A stretch of 64,000 bases of DNA from an uncultured Prevotellaceae bacterium (GTDB lineage Bacteria > Bacteroidota > Bacteroidia > Bacteroidales > Muribaculaceae), in assembly GCA_900318065.1 (NCBI GenBank), contig ONIY01000005.1, positions 34,990 through 98,989 of the forward strand, in the 5' to 3' direction. The notes under the pieces were generated by a model that searched no databases, was not told where the DNA came from, and worked only from the letters and a program-made list of their open reading frames with translations. Of the stretch, positions 46,482 through 55,825 are shown in pieces. Each line of letters begins with the position of its first letter. The first letter of the stretch is position 1. Made by a program: the position numbers and the translations under genes.

Positions 46482-47843
46482 ATGGCACAAAAACCATCAA
46501 TTCCAAAAGGTACACGAGACTTCTCGCCACTTGAGATGGCGAAACGCAACTATATTTTCGACACTATAAAGAGTGTTTTCCTGCTGTATGGCTTCCAGCA
46601 GATAGAGACCCCAGCGATGGAGAACCTCTCAACACTGATGGGAAAATATGGAGAAGAAGGCGACAAGTTATTGTTCAAGATATTGAATAGTGGTGACTAC
46701 TTGAAGTCTGCTCCCGACGATCTGCTTGCCGCCCGAGATTACAAGCATCTTATCACGCGGGTGAGTGAGAAAGGATTGCGTTATGACCTCACGGTGCCTT
46801 TTGCGCGCTATGTTGTTCAGCACCGCAACGACTTGCAGATGCCCTTCAAACGCTACCAGATACAACCCGTGTGGCGTGCCGACCGTCCCCAACGTGGACG
46901 TTACCGTGAGTTCTACCAGTGTGATGCCGATGTTGTGGGCAGCGACTCGCTACTTAATGAAGTGGAGCTCGTCTCGATGATTGACGAGGTGTTCAAGCGT
47001 TTTGGCATCAACATCGTCATCAAGCTCAACAACCGCAAGATATTGAGTGGTATAGCCGAGGTGATAGGTGCACCCGAGAAAATAGTTGATATCACAGTTG
47101 CCATCGACAAGATGGACAAGATAGGTCTTGATAATGTCAATGCCGAACTTGCCGAGAAAGGCCTGAGCCAGGAGGCAATCAACACTCTAAAGCCATTGCT
47201 CACCTTGAGTGGCAGCAACGAGGAAAAACTCGAAACGCTGAAATCGCTCCTCGCCAATTCCCAGACCGGCGTCAAGGGCATTGAGGAACTGGTGTTTGTC
47301 CTTGATAGAGTGGCAGCGTTAAACCTCAATTCGACAGTAGAGCTCGATGTGTCGCTTGCACGTGGACTGAACTACTACACAGGCACAATCCTTGAAGTGA
47401 AGGCACTCGACGTGGAGATGGGCAGCATTAGCGGCGGTGGCCGTTATGACAATTTGACAGGAGTATTCGGCATGGACGGGCTCTCAGGCGTGGGCATCAG
47501 TTTTGGCGCCGATCGCATCTTTGACGTTCTCAATAGCCTTGACCTTTATCCTGCCGACACTATTGCAACCACCAAGGTGATCTTCATCAACTTTGGCGAG
47601 AAAGAGGCTCAAACCTGCCTAAGCCACATGGCACAATTGCGCGCTGCAGGCATTTCATGCGAGCTGTTTCCCGAGTCGGCTAAGATGAAGAAGCAGATGA
47701 ACTATGCCAACGCCAAGGGCATTCCATTTGTTGCCATGGTGGGCGAGAGCGAGATGGAATCAGGCACTATTGCTGTCAAAGACATGACAACCGGAGAGCA
47801 AAAGAGCTACACTCTCCAAGAAGTAATAGACTTGCTTAAATAA
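46482..47843 (+). CDS. hisS: Histidyl-tRNA synthetase
   Basis: A 453-residue class II synthetase that charges tRNA-His. Motif 2 is [23 protein letters not shown], a form with the RADRPQRGR loop used to bind ATP and histidine; [10 protein letters not shown] and [12 protein letters not shown] are the histidine-specific HisA and HisB motifs. The C-terminal anticodon domain ends in [19 protein letters not shown]. The length is normal. It is followed after nine bases by a Crp/Fnr regulator. Confidence 0.97.
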   Translation: MAQKPSIPKGTRDFSPLEMAKRNYIFDTIKSVFLLYGFQQIETPAMENLSTLMGKYGEEGDKLLFKILNSGDYLKSAPDDLLAARDYKHLITRVSEKGLRYDLTVPFARYVVQHRNDLQMPFKRYQIQPVWRADRPQRGRYREFYQCDADVVGSDSLLNEVELVSMIDEVFKRFGINIVIKLNNRKILSGIAEVIGAPEKIVDITVAIDKMDKIGLDNVNAELAEKGLSQEAINTLKPLLTLSGSNEEKLETLKSLLANSQTGVKGIEELVFVLDRVAALNLNSTVELDVSLARGLNYYTGTILEVKALDVEMGSISGGGRYDNLTGVFGMDGLSGVGISFGADRIFDVLNSLDLYPADTIATTKVIFINFGEKEAQTCLSHMAQLRAAGISCELFPESAKMKKQMNYANAKGIPFVAMVGESEMESGTIAVKDMTTGEQKSYTLQEVIDLLK

Positions 47844-47852
47844 ATTGGAGTT

Positions 47853-48533
47853 ATGGATAACATGTTTGACAAGTTGCTTCACCTGCCGCTTTTTCAGGGC
47901 GTGAGCCACGAGCGCCTGAGCGAAACGGTGGAGAAAGTCCCTTTTCATTTCTTGAAATTCAAGAGGGGCGAAAAGATTATCGACAAGGGTGATGAGTGCA
48001 CTCATGTGAGATTTATCATTTCGGGCGCCGTGAGAATGACTTATGAAAGCCGAAATTTGAAATTCTCCATCTCACACGATTTGAGAGCACCCGAGGTTAT
48101 CGCACCCGACTATCTTTTTGGACTTGACACATCTTATCCATTCACACTCAGGGCCATTGAGGGCTGTGGAATCCTTCAACTTTCTAAGAATGACTACGTT
48201 GAAATGCTTCAGAGCGACAAAGTGTTTCTTTACAACATCTTGAACTACCTGTCGCGAAACTCACAGATGTTCAAGTCGCAGATGCTCAAGGTGGAACACC
48301 TTGCAGTTACCGAGCGACTTGTCATGCTCGTGAGCTCGTTCACTAGCCAGAGGTCGACCAACATCGAGCTGCGCTTCCGCCAGCGTGACCTGTGCCGCAT
48401 CCTAGGCGCTCGCAGGCCCGCTCTCATAGCATCGTTAGATGAACTGTTGCAAAATGAGTTGATTCAAGCACCCGATAATTCGGTGATAATCATCAACGAC
48501 CGCAAGGAATTGCTCAACTGGCTGAAAAAATAA
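47853..48533 (+). CDS. Crp/Fnr-family transcriptional regulator
   Basis: A 226-residue regulator. The N-terminal cyclic-nucleotide-binding-like barrel contains KRGEKIIDKGDECTHVRFIISG. It lacks the conserved R-S-A-T cAMP pocket of Crp and the Fnr cysteine cluster, so the ligand is unknown. The C-terminal winged helix contains LRFRQRDLCRILGARRPALIASLDEL, with the recognition helix in RRPALIAS. It may be co-transcribed with hisS and with the TSCPD gene, which begins 18 bases later. Confidence 0.85.
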   Translation: MDNMFDKLLHLPLFQGVSHERLSETVEKVPFHFLKFKRGEKIIDKGDECTHVRFIISGAVRMTYESRNLKFSISHDLRAPEVIAPDYLFGLDTSYPFTLRAIEGCGILQLSKNDYVEMLQSDKVFLYNILNYLSRNSQMFKSQMLKVEHLAVTERLVMLVSSFTSQRSTNIELRFRQRDLCRILGARRPALIASLDELLQNELIQAPDNSVIIINDRKELLNWLKK

Positions 48534-48551
48534 TTATAAATCAATTGCGAA

Positions 48552-48818
48552 ATGAAGCACACTTATTATACACAAGGCACATGCTCTCAGGTTATTGAAG
48601 TGCAAACAACAGGAAACATTGTCGACGATGTCTCTTTCTATGGCGGTTGCCATGGCAACTTGCAAGGAATAGCAAAACTCGTCAAGGGAATGCCTATTGA
48701 TGACGTGATAACAAAACTGGAGGGCATCAAGTGTGGTTACAAGAGCACCTCTTGCCCCGACCAGCTTGCGCAAGCACTTAAAGAGGTGAAGGCTCAAATG
48801 TCGACCCTTGACGAATAG
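48552..48818 (+). CDS. TSCPD-domain protein (TIGR03905 type)
   Basis: An 88-residue protein consisting of a single TSCPD domain. YTQGTCSQVIEV, VSFYGGCHGNLQGIAKLVKG and KCGYKSTSCPDQLAQAL give the conserved Cys residues and the T-S-C-P-D signature after which the family is named. In ribonucleotide reductases this domain binds metal or redox partners; the stand-alone form has no known function. Its 3' end overlaps the convergent RDD gene by 25 bases. Confidence 0.85.
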   Translation: MKHTYYTQGTCSQVIEVQTTGNIVDDVSFYGGCHGNLQGIAKLVKGMPIDDVITKLEGIKCGYKSTSCPDQLAQALKEVKAQMSTLDE

Positions 48819-49540
48819 TAGCGGTAATCGTTGAGTATTGTGTTAAGGAAAGCCTCATTATTGCCATTGACAAGTGGTGGAATTTTGAGGTGTTCCATGA
48901 TTTTAGCACTCAACTCGTTAACATAATAATCCCTGTTGCTGTTGTTTATCAATAGCGTTTCCCTAACCACCTCGGCCTGTCGCATCGACAGGTTGGCAGC
49001 CTCTGGATAATAGGGCCTATACATCTCATTCACAAAACCAAAGTCATTGAGGTTGATGCGATGTCGCAGGTAGTCGTCGCTCTTTATTACCACAGTTCCA
49101 GCCATCATGTCGCCCAGTCGCTGTCCATTCTTGTTGAAGATGATACACAGCAACCCAATGCCTGGCAAAAGCAAGCACTCAAGCATATACATCATCCACC
49201 TCATCAAGTAGGAACCAAGCGTGGATGATGAACCATCCATGTGCACCACTTTGATTTTCAAGATCTTCTTCCCTGGGCTGGCACCATTAAAGAAGTATTC
49301 ACACACTGGGTGATAGAACACTATGGGCAGCTGTAAAAAGGCGTAAAAGAACATGGCAATCCTTTCGTCACTGGGTGACATATTATAAAATATTATAGTG
49401 AAAAATAACAGTGACAGAATAGACTCATAGCAAATTAGGAAAAACAAATCGAGCATCTGGGCAAAAACACGGTCGCTCACGCTCGCGATTTTTTGCTCAA
49501 TCATTACATATTGCCCAGATGTGATTTTTACATTAGCCAT
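48794..49540 (-). CDS. RDD-family membrane protein
   Basis: A 248-residue protein with three to four transmembrane segments. The RDD core runs from VSDRVFAQMLDLFFLICYES (Arg and Asp pair) through GASPGKKILKIKVVHMDGS to GQRLGDMMAGTVVI, the last being a strongly conserved family motif. RDD proteins are thought to move small solutes or ions. The frame extends upstream to 49597, but the promoter lies in that extension, and the ATG at 49540 (MANVKITSGQYVMIEQ) is the likely start. It is divergent from the SpoIIM-MoxR operon, a conserved pairing in Bacteroidota. Confidence 0.88.
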   Translation of the reverse strand: MANVKITSGQYVMIEQKIASVSDRVFAQMLDLFFLICYESILSLLFFTIIFYNMSPSDERIAMFFYAFLQLPIVFYHPVCEYFFNGASPGKKILKIKVVHMDGSSSTLGSYLMRWMMYMLECLLLPGIGLLCIIFNKNGQRLGDMMAGTVVIKSDDYLRHRINLNDFGFVNEMYRPYYPEAANLSMRQAEVVRETLLINNSNRDYYVNELSAKIMEHLKIPPLVNGNNEAFLNTILNDYRYYSSRVDI

Positions 49541-49564
49541 GTTTTTTAGCAAGAAAAATTTTTG

Positions 49565-49572
49565 CAAATATA
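49565..49572 (-). promoter_or_regulatory. Promoter of the RDD gene
   Basis: TATATTTG on the minus strand matches TAnnTTTG, 24 bases before the ATG at 49540. It abuts the -33 element of the opposite promoter. Confidence 0.7.
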
Positions 49573-49582
49573 GTAAAATTAT

Positions 49583-49590
49583 TAATTTTG
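49583..49590 (+). promoter_or_regulatory. Promoter of the SpoIIM-MoxR-DUF58 operon
   Basis: TAATTTTG matches TAnnTTTG, and TTTG at 49561-49564 lies 18 bases upstream as a -33 box. The start codon follows at 49623. Confidence 0.75.
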
Positions 49591-49622
49591 CACACAATGT
49601 GAGAAGGCAATTTTTCTAGACT

Positions 49623-50588
49623 ATGCGCGAATCGGTTTTCATCAAGCAAAATATCAGCAAGTGGAATAATTATGAGTACATAATTAGCCAGGGAAATCAT
49701 GTATCGCCAGCCGAGAAAGCCAACGTCTACTTTGACCTCTCAAGCGACTTGGCTTTTGCGCAGTCGCATTACCCCCAATCGGAGATAACAAGTTACCTTA
49801 ATGACCTGACGATCAAGCTCCACAACGAGGTTTACAAAGAGAAACATGAGAACTGGCGTCGCATCATCACCTTTTGGACACAAGAAGTGCCCAGGACTGT
49901 GTATCGCGAGCGCAAATACCTTTTCATCTCACTGCTGGTATTCCTTGTTTCGATAGGAATAGGAGTGTTTTCAACGTTGTGTGACCATAATTTCCCACGC
50001 CTGATCATGGGTGATGGCTACATAGAAATGACACTTGAGAATATCAAGAAAGGCATGCCCATGAACGTCTATGCCGGCGATTCCAGGCTGGAGTCGTTCT
50101 TGGCAATAATGTTCAACAATGTGAGAGTGTCGTTCCTGGCTTTCATCTTTGGCATTTTCACAAGCATAGCAGTGGGCTATTTCCTCTTTAGCAACGGCGT
50201 GATGCTTGGTGCGTTTCTCACATTTCTTTACACCCAGAATGTCCTTGCCGAGTCGTGGACAGCAGTAATGCTGCACGGCACGCTGGAACTCTCGGCAATA
50301 GTGATTGCCGGTGGCGCCGGCATAGCCTTTGGCAACGGGTGGCTTTTCCCTGGCACCTATAGCCGCATGGCAGCATTGAAGCGCAGTGCCAAGCGTGGAC
50401 TCAAAATAATAGTGGGCACTGTGCCGGTCTTTGTTGTTGCCGCCTTTATCGAGGGGTTCTATACCCGCCACTTCGAGTGGCCCTACTACCAAAAGATTTT
50501 CATGATTGCAGTGTCGGCTGTGTTCATTATATTCTATTACATAATTTATCCCTACTGGTTGGGGCGTCGCGATGGAAGCAAGGAATGA
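49623..50588 (+). CDS. SpoIIM-like (stage II sporulation protein M family) membrane protein
   Basis: A 321-residue protein with a soluble N-terminal third (MRESVFIKQNISKWNNYE and a helical region) and about five to six membrane segments. NNVRVSFLAFIFGIFTSIAVGYF and ESWTAVMLHGTLELSAIVIAGGAG are the SpoIIM family signatures, including the H-G-x-x-E motif. Non-sporulating bacteria use this protein with RDD and MoxR proteins; its transport substrate is unknown. It opens the operon and overlaps the next gene by 17 bases. Confidence 0.9.
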   Translation: MRESVFIKQNISKWNNYEYIISQGNHVSPAEKANVYFDLSSDLAFAQSHYPQSEITSYLNDLTIKLHNEVYKEKHENWRRIITFWTQEVPRTVYRERKYLFISLLVFLVSIGIGVFSTLCDHNFPRLIMGDGYIEMTLENIKKGMPMNVYAGDSRLESFLAIMFNNVRVSFLAFIFGIFTSIAVGYFLFSNGVMLGAFLTFLYTQNVLAESWTAVMLHGTLELSAIVIAGGAGIAFGNGWLFPGTYSRMAALKRSAKRGLKIIVGTVPVFVVAAFIEGFYTRHFEWPYYQKIFMIAVSAVFIIFYYIIYPYWLGRRDGSKE

Positions 50589-51474
50589 CATAACACGCAA
50601 GATACCGCTTTTTGCCCGGCGCACGGTAGGCGAGAAAATCAACACCTCGCTCGACTTCTTGCGCCAAAACTGGCGCACAGCCTTGAAACTGTCGATTTAC
50701 ATCCTGCTTCCACTTGCCTTGTTGCAAAGTGTGGGCACTTTCACGCTGGTCAAATCCATAGCAAGCGACTACCAGTACAGTTCAACCGATTCAAGTTTCT
50801 TGTTGACGTTGCTGCTCACTATTATAGGAATGTGCCTGTCCTACACTGTTATCCTCACATTGTTCCAGTATTACATGGGCAGTGACGACGGCGACTTGTC
50901 GATGCTCACATTCAGCGACACAAGAGGCCAGTTGTGGCGCAACTTCAAGAAGGTGTTTGTTTCATCACTACCCATCATCACCTTAATGGCTATTATTTCA
51001 TTAGTGATGTTCGTTTTGATGTTTTTGCCATTAGTGTCGATACTGGCACTGCTTGCCTATGCCGTGTTGTGCGCCATCTTGATGATGGTGCCCATTTACT
51101 ATGTGCTGGAAGCAATTCCCCTAGGCGATGCCTTCAATCGCTCCTATGGTCATGCCAAGGAATCATGGGGAAGGATGCTGGGACTGATATGTGCCTTGTT
51201 TTTTGTGATCTCAATCATTCAGTCGGTTACCGCTGTTCCAATTATGGTATATGCTTTCCTGGTCGAGAACCTTGTTCCAAGTGCCGAGACGCTGTTGTCT
51301 ATAAAACTGGGATTAGATGTGATCCTATATATCCTGCTCATAGTTCAGTCCTTCTTCAGCTACCTGACGATGGTGCTGGTAATAACCTGCCTTGTGTTTC
51401 ACTATGGCAGCAATGCTCGCGAGAACGACGACCTGGCAATCGCCCATGACATCGATAATTTTGCAAACCTATAG
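50572..51474 (+). CDS. Membrane protein of the MoxR locus, function unknown
   Basis: A 300-residue protein with about six hydrophobic segments. After a polar start (KIPLFARRTVGEKINTSLDFLRQNW) come a first membrane helix (ALKLSIYILLPLALLQSV) and a series of long helices including LPIITLMAIISLVMFVLMF and FNRSYGHAKESWGRMLGLI. The internal FNRSYGHAKESWG helix is the feature most like glycerophosphodiester phosphodiesterase membrane domains. No catalytic motif is seen. Conserved synteny with SpoIIM and DUF4129 genes implies a role in the same membrane complex. Confidence 0.75.
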   Translation: MEARNDITRKIPLFARRTVGEKINTSLDFLRQNWRTALKLSIYILLPLALLQSVGTFTLVKSIASDYQYSSTDSSFLLTLLLTIIGMCLSYTVILTLFQYYMGSDDGDLSMLTFSDTRGQLWRNFKKVFVSSLPIITLMAIISLVMFVLMFLPLVSILALLAYAVLCAILMMVPIYYVLEAIPLGDAFNRSYGHAKESWGRMLGLICALFFVISIIQSVTAVPIMVYAFLVENLVPSAETLLSIKLGLDVILYILLIVQSFFSYLTMVLVITCLVFHYGSNARENDDLAIAHDIDNFANL

Positions 51475-51486
51475 AGACCGTTGATT

Positions 51487-52173
51487 ATGAAACCACTACT
51501 ACCAAGCGATACTATAGTTTGCGACACTGCCCAATTGAAAAATTATATCAATTGTGGAAAATATAATTATGACTCAGAGTTAGGCGATGAGGCGCCGTCG
51601 TTGTTTGAGAAAATTCAGGATGCCATAGGCGACTGGATCAATGACTTTTTTAAAGACATCTTTGGAGTGAAAGACACAGTGTTTTCTGCTCATAGCGACA
51701 TGCGTTATGTGTGGATAGCGCTGGCTGTTATCGTGCTTCTTGTAATTGCCTATTTCATTTACAAGAAGAAAATGTTCTTTTTCTCTAAGAAAACTAAAGT
51801 GGAAGATGATTATCAGATTGTTGAGGATACAATTTATGGCATCGACTTTGACGCCGACATTGCCACCGCACTCACCTCAGGCAATCACAAGGAGGCTGTC
51901 AGGCTCAAGTACTTGCAATGCTTGAAGATGCTGAGCGATGGCAGCTTTATTGACTGGAGAATTTACAAGACCCCCAAGCAATATACCCAGGAGTTCACGT
52001 CGGCTCAATTTAAAGACCTCACTCGCCGATATGTGCTGGTGAGATATGGCAACTACAATTCATCGCTATCTACCTATGAAGAGATAAACGCTCTTTATGA
52101 GGACATTAAGACACACTTGAGCAAGATTCCTGAGATACCTGTTCAAGAGGAAGGAGGTGACCATGAAGATTAG
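51487..52173 (+). CDS. DUF4129-domain membrane protein
   Basis: A 228-residue protein with one central transmembrane helix (about 75-95, YVWIALAVIVLLVIAYFIY). It is followed by the cytoplasmic DUF4129 part with KEAVRLKYLQCLKMLSDGSF IDW and KTPKQYTQEFTS; the family motif is an R-L-x-Y-x-x-x-L helix leading to T-x-x-E/Q-Y. The ATG at 51487 is preferred over the in-frame TTG at 51481. The N-terminal part faces outside and is preceded by no clear signal peptide. DUF4129 proteins occur with MoxR/DUF58 systems; their role is unknown. Confidence 0.82.
   Translation: MKPLLPSDTIVCDTAQLKNYINCGKYNYDSELGDEAPSLFEKIQDAIGDWINDFFKDIFGVKDTVFSAHSDMRYVWIALAVIVLLVIAYFIYKKKMFFFSKKTKVEDDYQIVEDTIYGIDFDADIATALTSGNHKEAVRLKYLQCLKMLSDGSFIDWRIYKTPKQYTQEFTSAQFKDLTRRYVLVRYGNYNSSLSTYEEINALYEDIKTHLSKIPEIPVQEEGGDHED
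52151..52160 (+). promoter_or_regulatory. Strong Shine-Dalgarno sequence for the DUF4350 gene
   Basis: AAGGAGGTGA is a full match to the anti-Shine-Dalgarno complement, with GGAGG ending five bases before ATG 52163. The alternative GTG start at 52157 lies within it. It sits inside the last codons of the DUF4129 gene. Such sites are uncommon in Bacteroidota. Confidence 0.75.
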
Positions 52174-53416
52174 TCGCGGCTTTATCATTGCACTGCTGAT
52201 ACTCTTTGCCCTGCTCGTGCTCGTTGAGGTAAAGATTCCCAAAAAGTTCTCTTGGGAAGATAAATCCTTCAGTTCAACCGATCCTGACCCGTATGGGTCT
52301 CAGCTTGTTGACAGCCTGCTCATGCATTCGACTCATGGACGTTACAAAGTAAAGCCAGGTGAATTGCAGGAAGCCTATGCCGACTCTCTCGATCTCAACA
52401 AGACTTTTGTCTTTGTTGACAGTTACTCATTTGCTGGTCCTGGGGAGGGTATGGAAAAAGAGGCAGACATGTTCCTTTCTATTCTGGACCGAGGTCAAAA
52501 TATAGTGTTTTTCAGCAGTTGGTCACCAAGTGACTCCGTCCTCAATGAATTAGGACTGTTTTGGGATTATTACAATATACCATTCAATGACATCAAACCA
52601 GGCTATGAAGAAACCGTGCACTGGGTGAGAGACAGTGTATACAAGGGCGCGGCTTTTATCTTTAAGACAAACACCTCAGAGGTCAATTTCATTAAGCATG
52701 ACGATGACGTGATTGCCCCCAAGACAAGAAACTACAGGGTTATCATGCGTGACCAAAACAACAAGGTTATAGGCATGAGCATGGACTATGGTAAGGGCAA
52801 ACTCGTGTTTGTGACCTATGAGAATGTTTTCTATAATTATACCTTGCTGCAACCGGGAGGCGCAATATTATTGATGCGCATCCTCAGCCAGGCAGGTAAT
52901 AGGCCCATTGTGAGGTATGACCCTACAATCAGCGACGAGTACATCGAGGAACACGAACGGTCACAGTCGCCACTGAGGGTGTTCCTAGAAAATCGCTCAC
53001 TGCGCTGGGCGGTGTATTTGGCCTTGATAGCCATAGTGCTATCGCTAATCTTCACTGCTCGCCGCCGCCAGCGAGTTATTCCTGTAGTAGAAGAACCTAA
53101 GAATCAGACCTTGGCAATGGTGAAACACATAGGCTTGATGCATTATCGCCATCACGACAATGCGTCGATTGTGAGGGACTATTATAAGCAGATGACCCAT
53201 GAGTTGCTTCGCAAAGCACTCATCGATGTGAACGATGACAACTTGATTGACGAGAATATAACGTTGCTCGTGTCGAGAACAGCCATGAAGGCCGAGGACA
53301 TTAAAGACAATATCATCAAACTTCAAAACATACAGACCGACACCGATATCGTTCTCAGTGACCAAGAGACCAAACGTCTTATTGATTTCATTAATAATGT
53401 TTTAAAAGAATTTTAA
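52163..53416 (+). CDS. DUF4350-domain membrane protein
   Basis: A 417-residue protein with an N-terminal transmembrane or signal-anchor helix (RGFIIALLILFALLVLVEV). A DUF4350 region follows with SSTDPDPYGSQLVDSLL and FLSILDRGQNIVFFSSWSP, the Rossmann-like part thought to bind a ligand. A second transmembrane helix (about 280-300, WAVYLALIAIVLSLIFTARR) leads to a cytoplasmic helical tail. The start at ATG 52163 follows the Shine-Dalgarno sequence. The gene overlaps the DUF4129 gene by 11 bases. It is a usual member of the MoxR/DUF58 operon and of unknown function. Confidence 0.82.
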   Translation: MKISRGFIIALLILFALLVLVEVKIPKKFSWEDKSFSSTDPDPYGSQLVDSLLMHSTHGRYKVKPGELQEAYADSLDLNKTFVFVDSYSFAGPGEGMEKEADMFLSILDRGQNIVFFSSWSPSDSVLNELGLFWDYYNIPFNDIKPGYEETVHWVRDSVYKGAAFIFKTNTSEVNFIKHDDDVIAPKTRNYRVIMRDQNNKVIGMSMDYGKGKLVFVTYENVFYNYTLLQPGGAILLMRILSQAGNRPIVRYDPTISDEYIEEHERSQSPLRVFLENRSLRWAVYLALIAIVLSLIFTARRRQRVIPVVEEPKNQTLAMVKHIGLMHYRHHDNASIVRDYYKQMTHELLRKALIDVNDDNLIDENITLLVSRTAMKAEDIKDNIIKLQNIQTDTDIVLSDQETKRLIDFINNVLKEF

Positions 53417-53440
53417 GGCAAATTTTATAATACACACTAT

Positions 53441-54409
53441 ATGGAAACTTACAGTAGAATAGACTTAACCGAGTTTCAGTCGAGAGTAGACCAGTTGCGC
53501 AATGCCATCACTGAGGTGGTGGTAGGGCAGGAGAGGGCAGTAGACCTAATCTTGACAGCCATCCTTGCCAACGGCCATGTGCTTGTTGAGGGAGTCCCTG
53601 GAGTCGCCAAGACACTTCTCACCCGACTTATCTCTAAACTCATTGATGCCGACTTCAAGCGCATCCAGTTCACCCCCGACTTGATGCCAAGCGATGTGCT
53701 GGGAACTAATGTGTTCAACATCAAGACTCAAGAGTTTGAGTTCCACAAGGGTCCTGTATTTGCTCAAATTATCCTTGTTGATGAGATAAACCGTGCACCA
53801 GCCAAGACACAGGCAGCAATGTTTGAGGTGATGGAGGAGCGACAAAGCACAATCGATGGCGTTACTCGTCGAATGTCGCCACTTTACACAGTGCTCGCCA
53901 CTCAAAATCCCGTTGAGCAAGAGGGCACTTACCGTCTTCCTGAAGCCCAACTCGACCGCTTCATGATGAAGGTTAACATGGGCTACCCAAGCTATGACGA
54001 GGAAGTTAGAATACTTGAGCGTCACCACACTAATTCTAATTTTGTAAAGCTCGATGACGTTAAGCCAGTGCTGAGTGTTGAGCAATTGTTGCAAATGCGC
54101 AACTATCTTGATAATGTGCTTGTCGACAAGTCGCTAATCAATTACATCGCACAGATAACTCAACAAACCCGACTCAGCCAAGCCATCCAGCTTGGAGCCT
54201 CGCCACGTGCTTCGATATGCATCCTCCAAGGTTCCAAGGCCTATGCTTTGCTCCAGGGTCGCGATTTCGTCACCCCCGACGATATCAAGACCATTGTGCC
54301 AGCGGTGCTTGAGCATCGACTCATCATCAGCGCCGATGCCGAGATGCAAGGTTTCACCGTTGAAAAACTTGCCCAGTCGCTTCTCGACAAGATTGAAGTG
54401 CCCAAGTAA
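53441..54409 (+). CDS. MoxR-family AAA+ ATPase
   Basis: A 322-residue AAA+ protein. Walker A is GVPGVAKTLLTRL, Walker B ILVDEINRAPAKTQAA, sensor 1 lies in LATQNPVEQEGTYRLPEAQLDRF, and sensor 2 in LGASPRASI. MoxR ATPases act as chaperones that mature or load metal-cofactor or von Willebrand-domain partner complexes, here the DUF58 and membrane proteins of the same operon. The length is normal, and the domain set has no extension. Confidence 0.95.
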   Translation: METYSRIDLTEFQSRVDQLRNAITEVVVGQERAVDLILTAILANGHVLVEGVPGVAKTLLTRLISKLIDADFKRIQFTPDLMPSDVLGTNVFNIKTQEFEFHKGPVFAQIILVDEINRAPAKTQAAMFEVMEERQSTIDGVTRRMSPLYTVLATQNPVEQEGTYRLPEAQLDRFMMKVNMGYPSYDEEVRILERHHTNSNFVKLDDVKPVLSVEQLLQMRNYLDNVLVDKSLINYIAQITQQTRLSQAIQLGASPRASICILQGSKAYALLQGRDFVTPDDIKTIVPAVLEHRLIISADAEMQGFTVEKLAQSLLDKIEVPK

Positions 54410-54431
54410 TCACTTTTTTCAGTTATTATTT

Positions 54432-55742
54432 ATGTTTCTCACTCGTCGCTTTTATTTGGTGATAACGTTTATAGTCCTGCTGTTCCTGGCAGGATATAAG
54501 TTCGACTGGTGCTACGTGGCAGCCATTGCTGCCACCGCCTTGCTCATAATGGCAGTGCTGGTTGAAGCCATCATGCTGTATCACAAGCGTGGAGTAGAAG
54601 CAAGCCGCTTGTGTGCCGAGCGTTTCTCTAATGGCGATGAGAACAAAGTGGAGATAAGGGTTGAGAGCCAGTTCAAGTTTCCTCTAAGTCTAAAAGTTAT
54701 CGACGAGATACCTTTCGTTTTTCAGCGCCGTGACGTGAATTTCAAGTTGTCGCTGAAGCCACTGGAGGGCAAGACTATCATATATCACTTGAGGCCAACT
54801 AAGCGTGGTGTGTATGGATTTGGGAAGATTCGTGTGTTTGTGTCTACTGTCATTGGCCTCATTCAGCGTCGTTTCTCCTGTGGCGAGCCCCAAGAAATAA
54901 AAGTCTATCCCAGTTACCTGATGCTCAACCAGTATGAACTCATGGCAATCAGCAACAATCTTTCGGAACTGGGAATAAAGAAGATTAGGCGAATAGGAAA
55001 CAACACCGAGTTTGAGCAAATCAAGGACTACGTGAGTGGTGATGATTACCGCACTATCAACTGGAAAGCTACTGCAAGGCGTAACAAGCTCATGGTCAAC
55101 GTATACAGCGACGAGAAGTCGCAGCAAGTTATTAATGTCATTGACAAGGGCCGAGTGATGCAGCAGGCCTTTGGTGGAATGACATTGCTTGACCGTGCCA
55201 TCAATGCATCGCTGGTTTTGAGTTACATTGCAATGAACAAGGAGGACAAGGCAGGCATTGTGACATTTGAGAAACAATTTGACACTTATGTGAGACCTGA
55301 ACGCAGTGCTGGGCACATGCAGGAAATCCTTAACAACCTCTATCATCAAGAGACCACATTTGGCGAGAGCGATTACTCGTCGTTGTGTGTCAACATCAGG
55401 CGGTTTGTGACCAAGCGAAGCCTGCTGATTATTTACACCAATTTCTTTGGGCAGAATGCGCTGCAGCGACAACTGGCATATCTTAAGCAACTGAATAATA
55501 ACCATGTGGTGCTGGTAGTATTCTTTGAGGATGCCGAGCTTGAGGAATATAGCAAGGAACCCTCGCGCGACATGCAGGACTACTATTGTCATGCAATAGC
55601 GCGAAATGTTGCTTATGAAAAGCAATCGGTAGTTGCAACGTTGCGACAACATGGCATTTACGCCCTTCTCACAAAGCCTGAGAATCTTACAGTAAACGTA
55701 ATTAACCGCTATCTTGAAATGAAGGCTGCACATTTATTCTAA
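54432..55742 (+). CDS. DUF58-domain protein
   Basis: A 436-residue protein with two N-terminal transmembrane helices (about 8-45) and a soluble part. The DUF58 signature lies in GDDYRTINWKATARRNKLMV, followed by a von Willebrand-like segment VINVIDKGRVM with a MIDAS-like Asp and ASLVLSYIAMNKEDKAGIVTF. The frame is open back to 54192, but that overlaps MoxR; the ATG at 54432 (MFLTRRFYLVITF) is the natural start, 22 bases after the MoxR stop. It is the standard partner of MoxR. Confidence 0.92.
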   Translation: MFLTRRFYLVITFIVLLFLAGYKFDWCYVAAIAATALLIMAVLVEAIMLYHKRGVEASRLCAERFSNGDENKVEIRVESQFKFPLSLKVIDEIPFVFQRRDVNFKLSLKPLEGKTIIYHLRPTKRGVYGFGKIRVFVSTVIGLIQRRFSCGEPQEIKVYPSYLMLNQYELMAISNNLSELGIKKIRRIGNNTEFEQIKDYVSGDDYRTINWKATARRNKLMVNVYSDEKSQQVINVIDKGRVMQQAFGGMTLLDRAINASLVLSYIAMNKEDKAGIVTFEKQFDTYVRPERSAGHMQEILNNLYHQETTFGESDYSSLCVNIRRFVTKRSLLIIYTNFFGQNALQRQLAYLKQLNNNHVVLVVFFEDAELEEYSKEPSRDMQDYYCHAIARNVAYEKQSVVATLRQHGIYALLTKPENLTVNVINRYLEMKAAHLF

Positions 55743-55785
55743 TTGCAGTTGCAAGCATTTATTTGTCTAACAAAATATTTTTTCG

Positions 55786-55793
55786 TATTTTTG
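55786..55793 (+). promoter_or_regulatory. Promoter of wecB
   Basis: TATTTTTG matches TAnnTTTG, and TTTG at 55762-55765 lies 20 bases upstream. The start codon is 32 bases downstream. Confidence 0.75.
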
Positions 55794-55825
55794 CACGATA
55801 TTTGTAAGAAAAATATTTTTTAGCA

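Noticed and set aside
49541-49597. A 19-residue N-terminal extension of the RDD protein.
   Set aside because: It contains the RDD promoter (49565-49572), so it cannot be translated from that transcript.
54192-54431. An 80-residue N-terminal extension of the DUF58 protein overlapping MoxR.
   Set aside because: It is out-of-frame reading of the MoxR coding sequence, and the conserved protein begins at the ATG at 54432.
54690-55733. A 347-codon minus-strand frame antisense to the DUF58 gene.
   Set aside because: The opposite strand has a well-supported DUF58 signature; the antisense frame has no domain or promoter.
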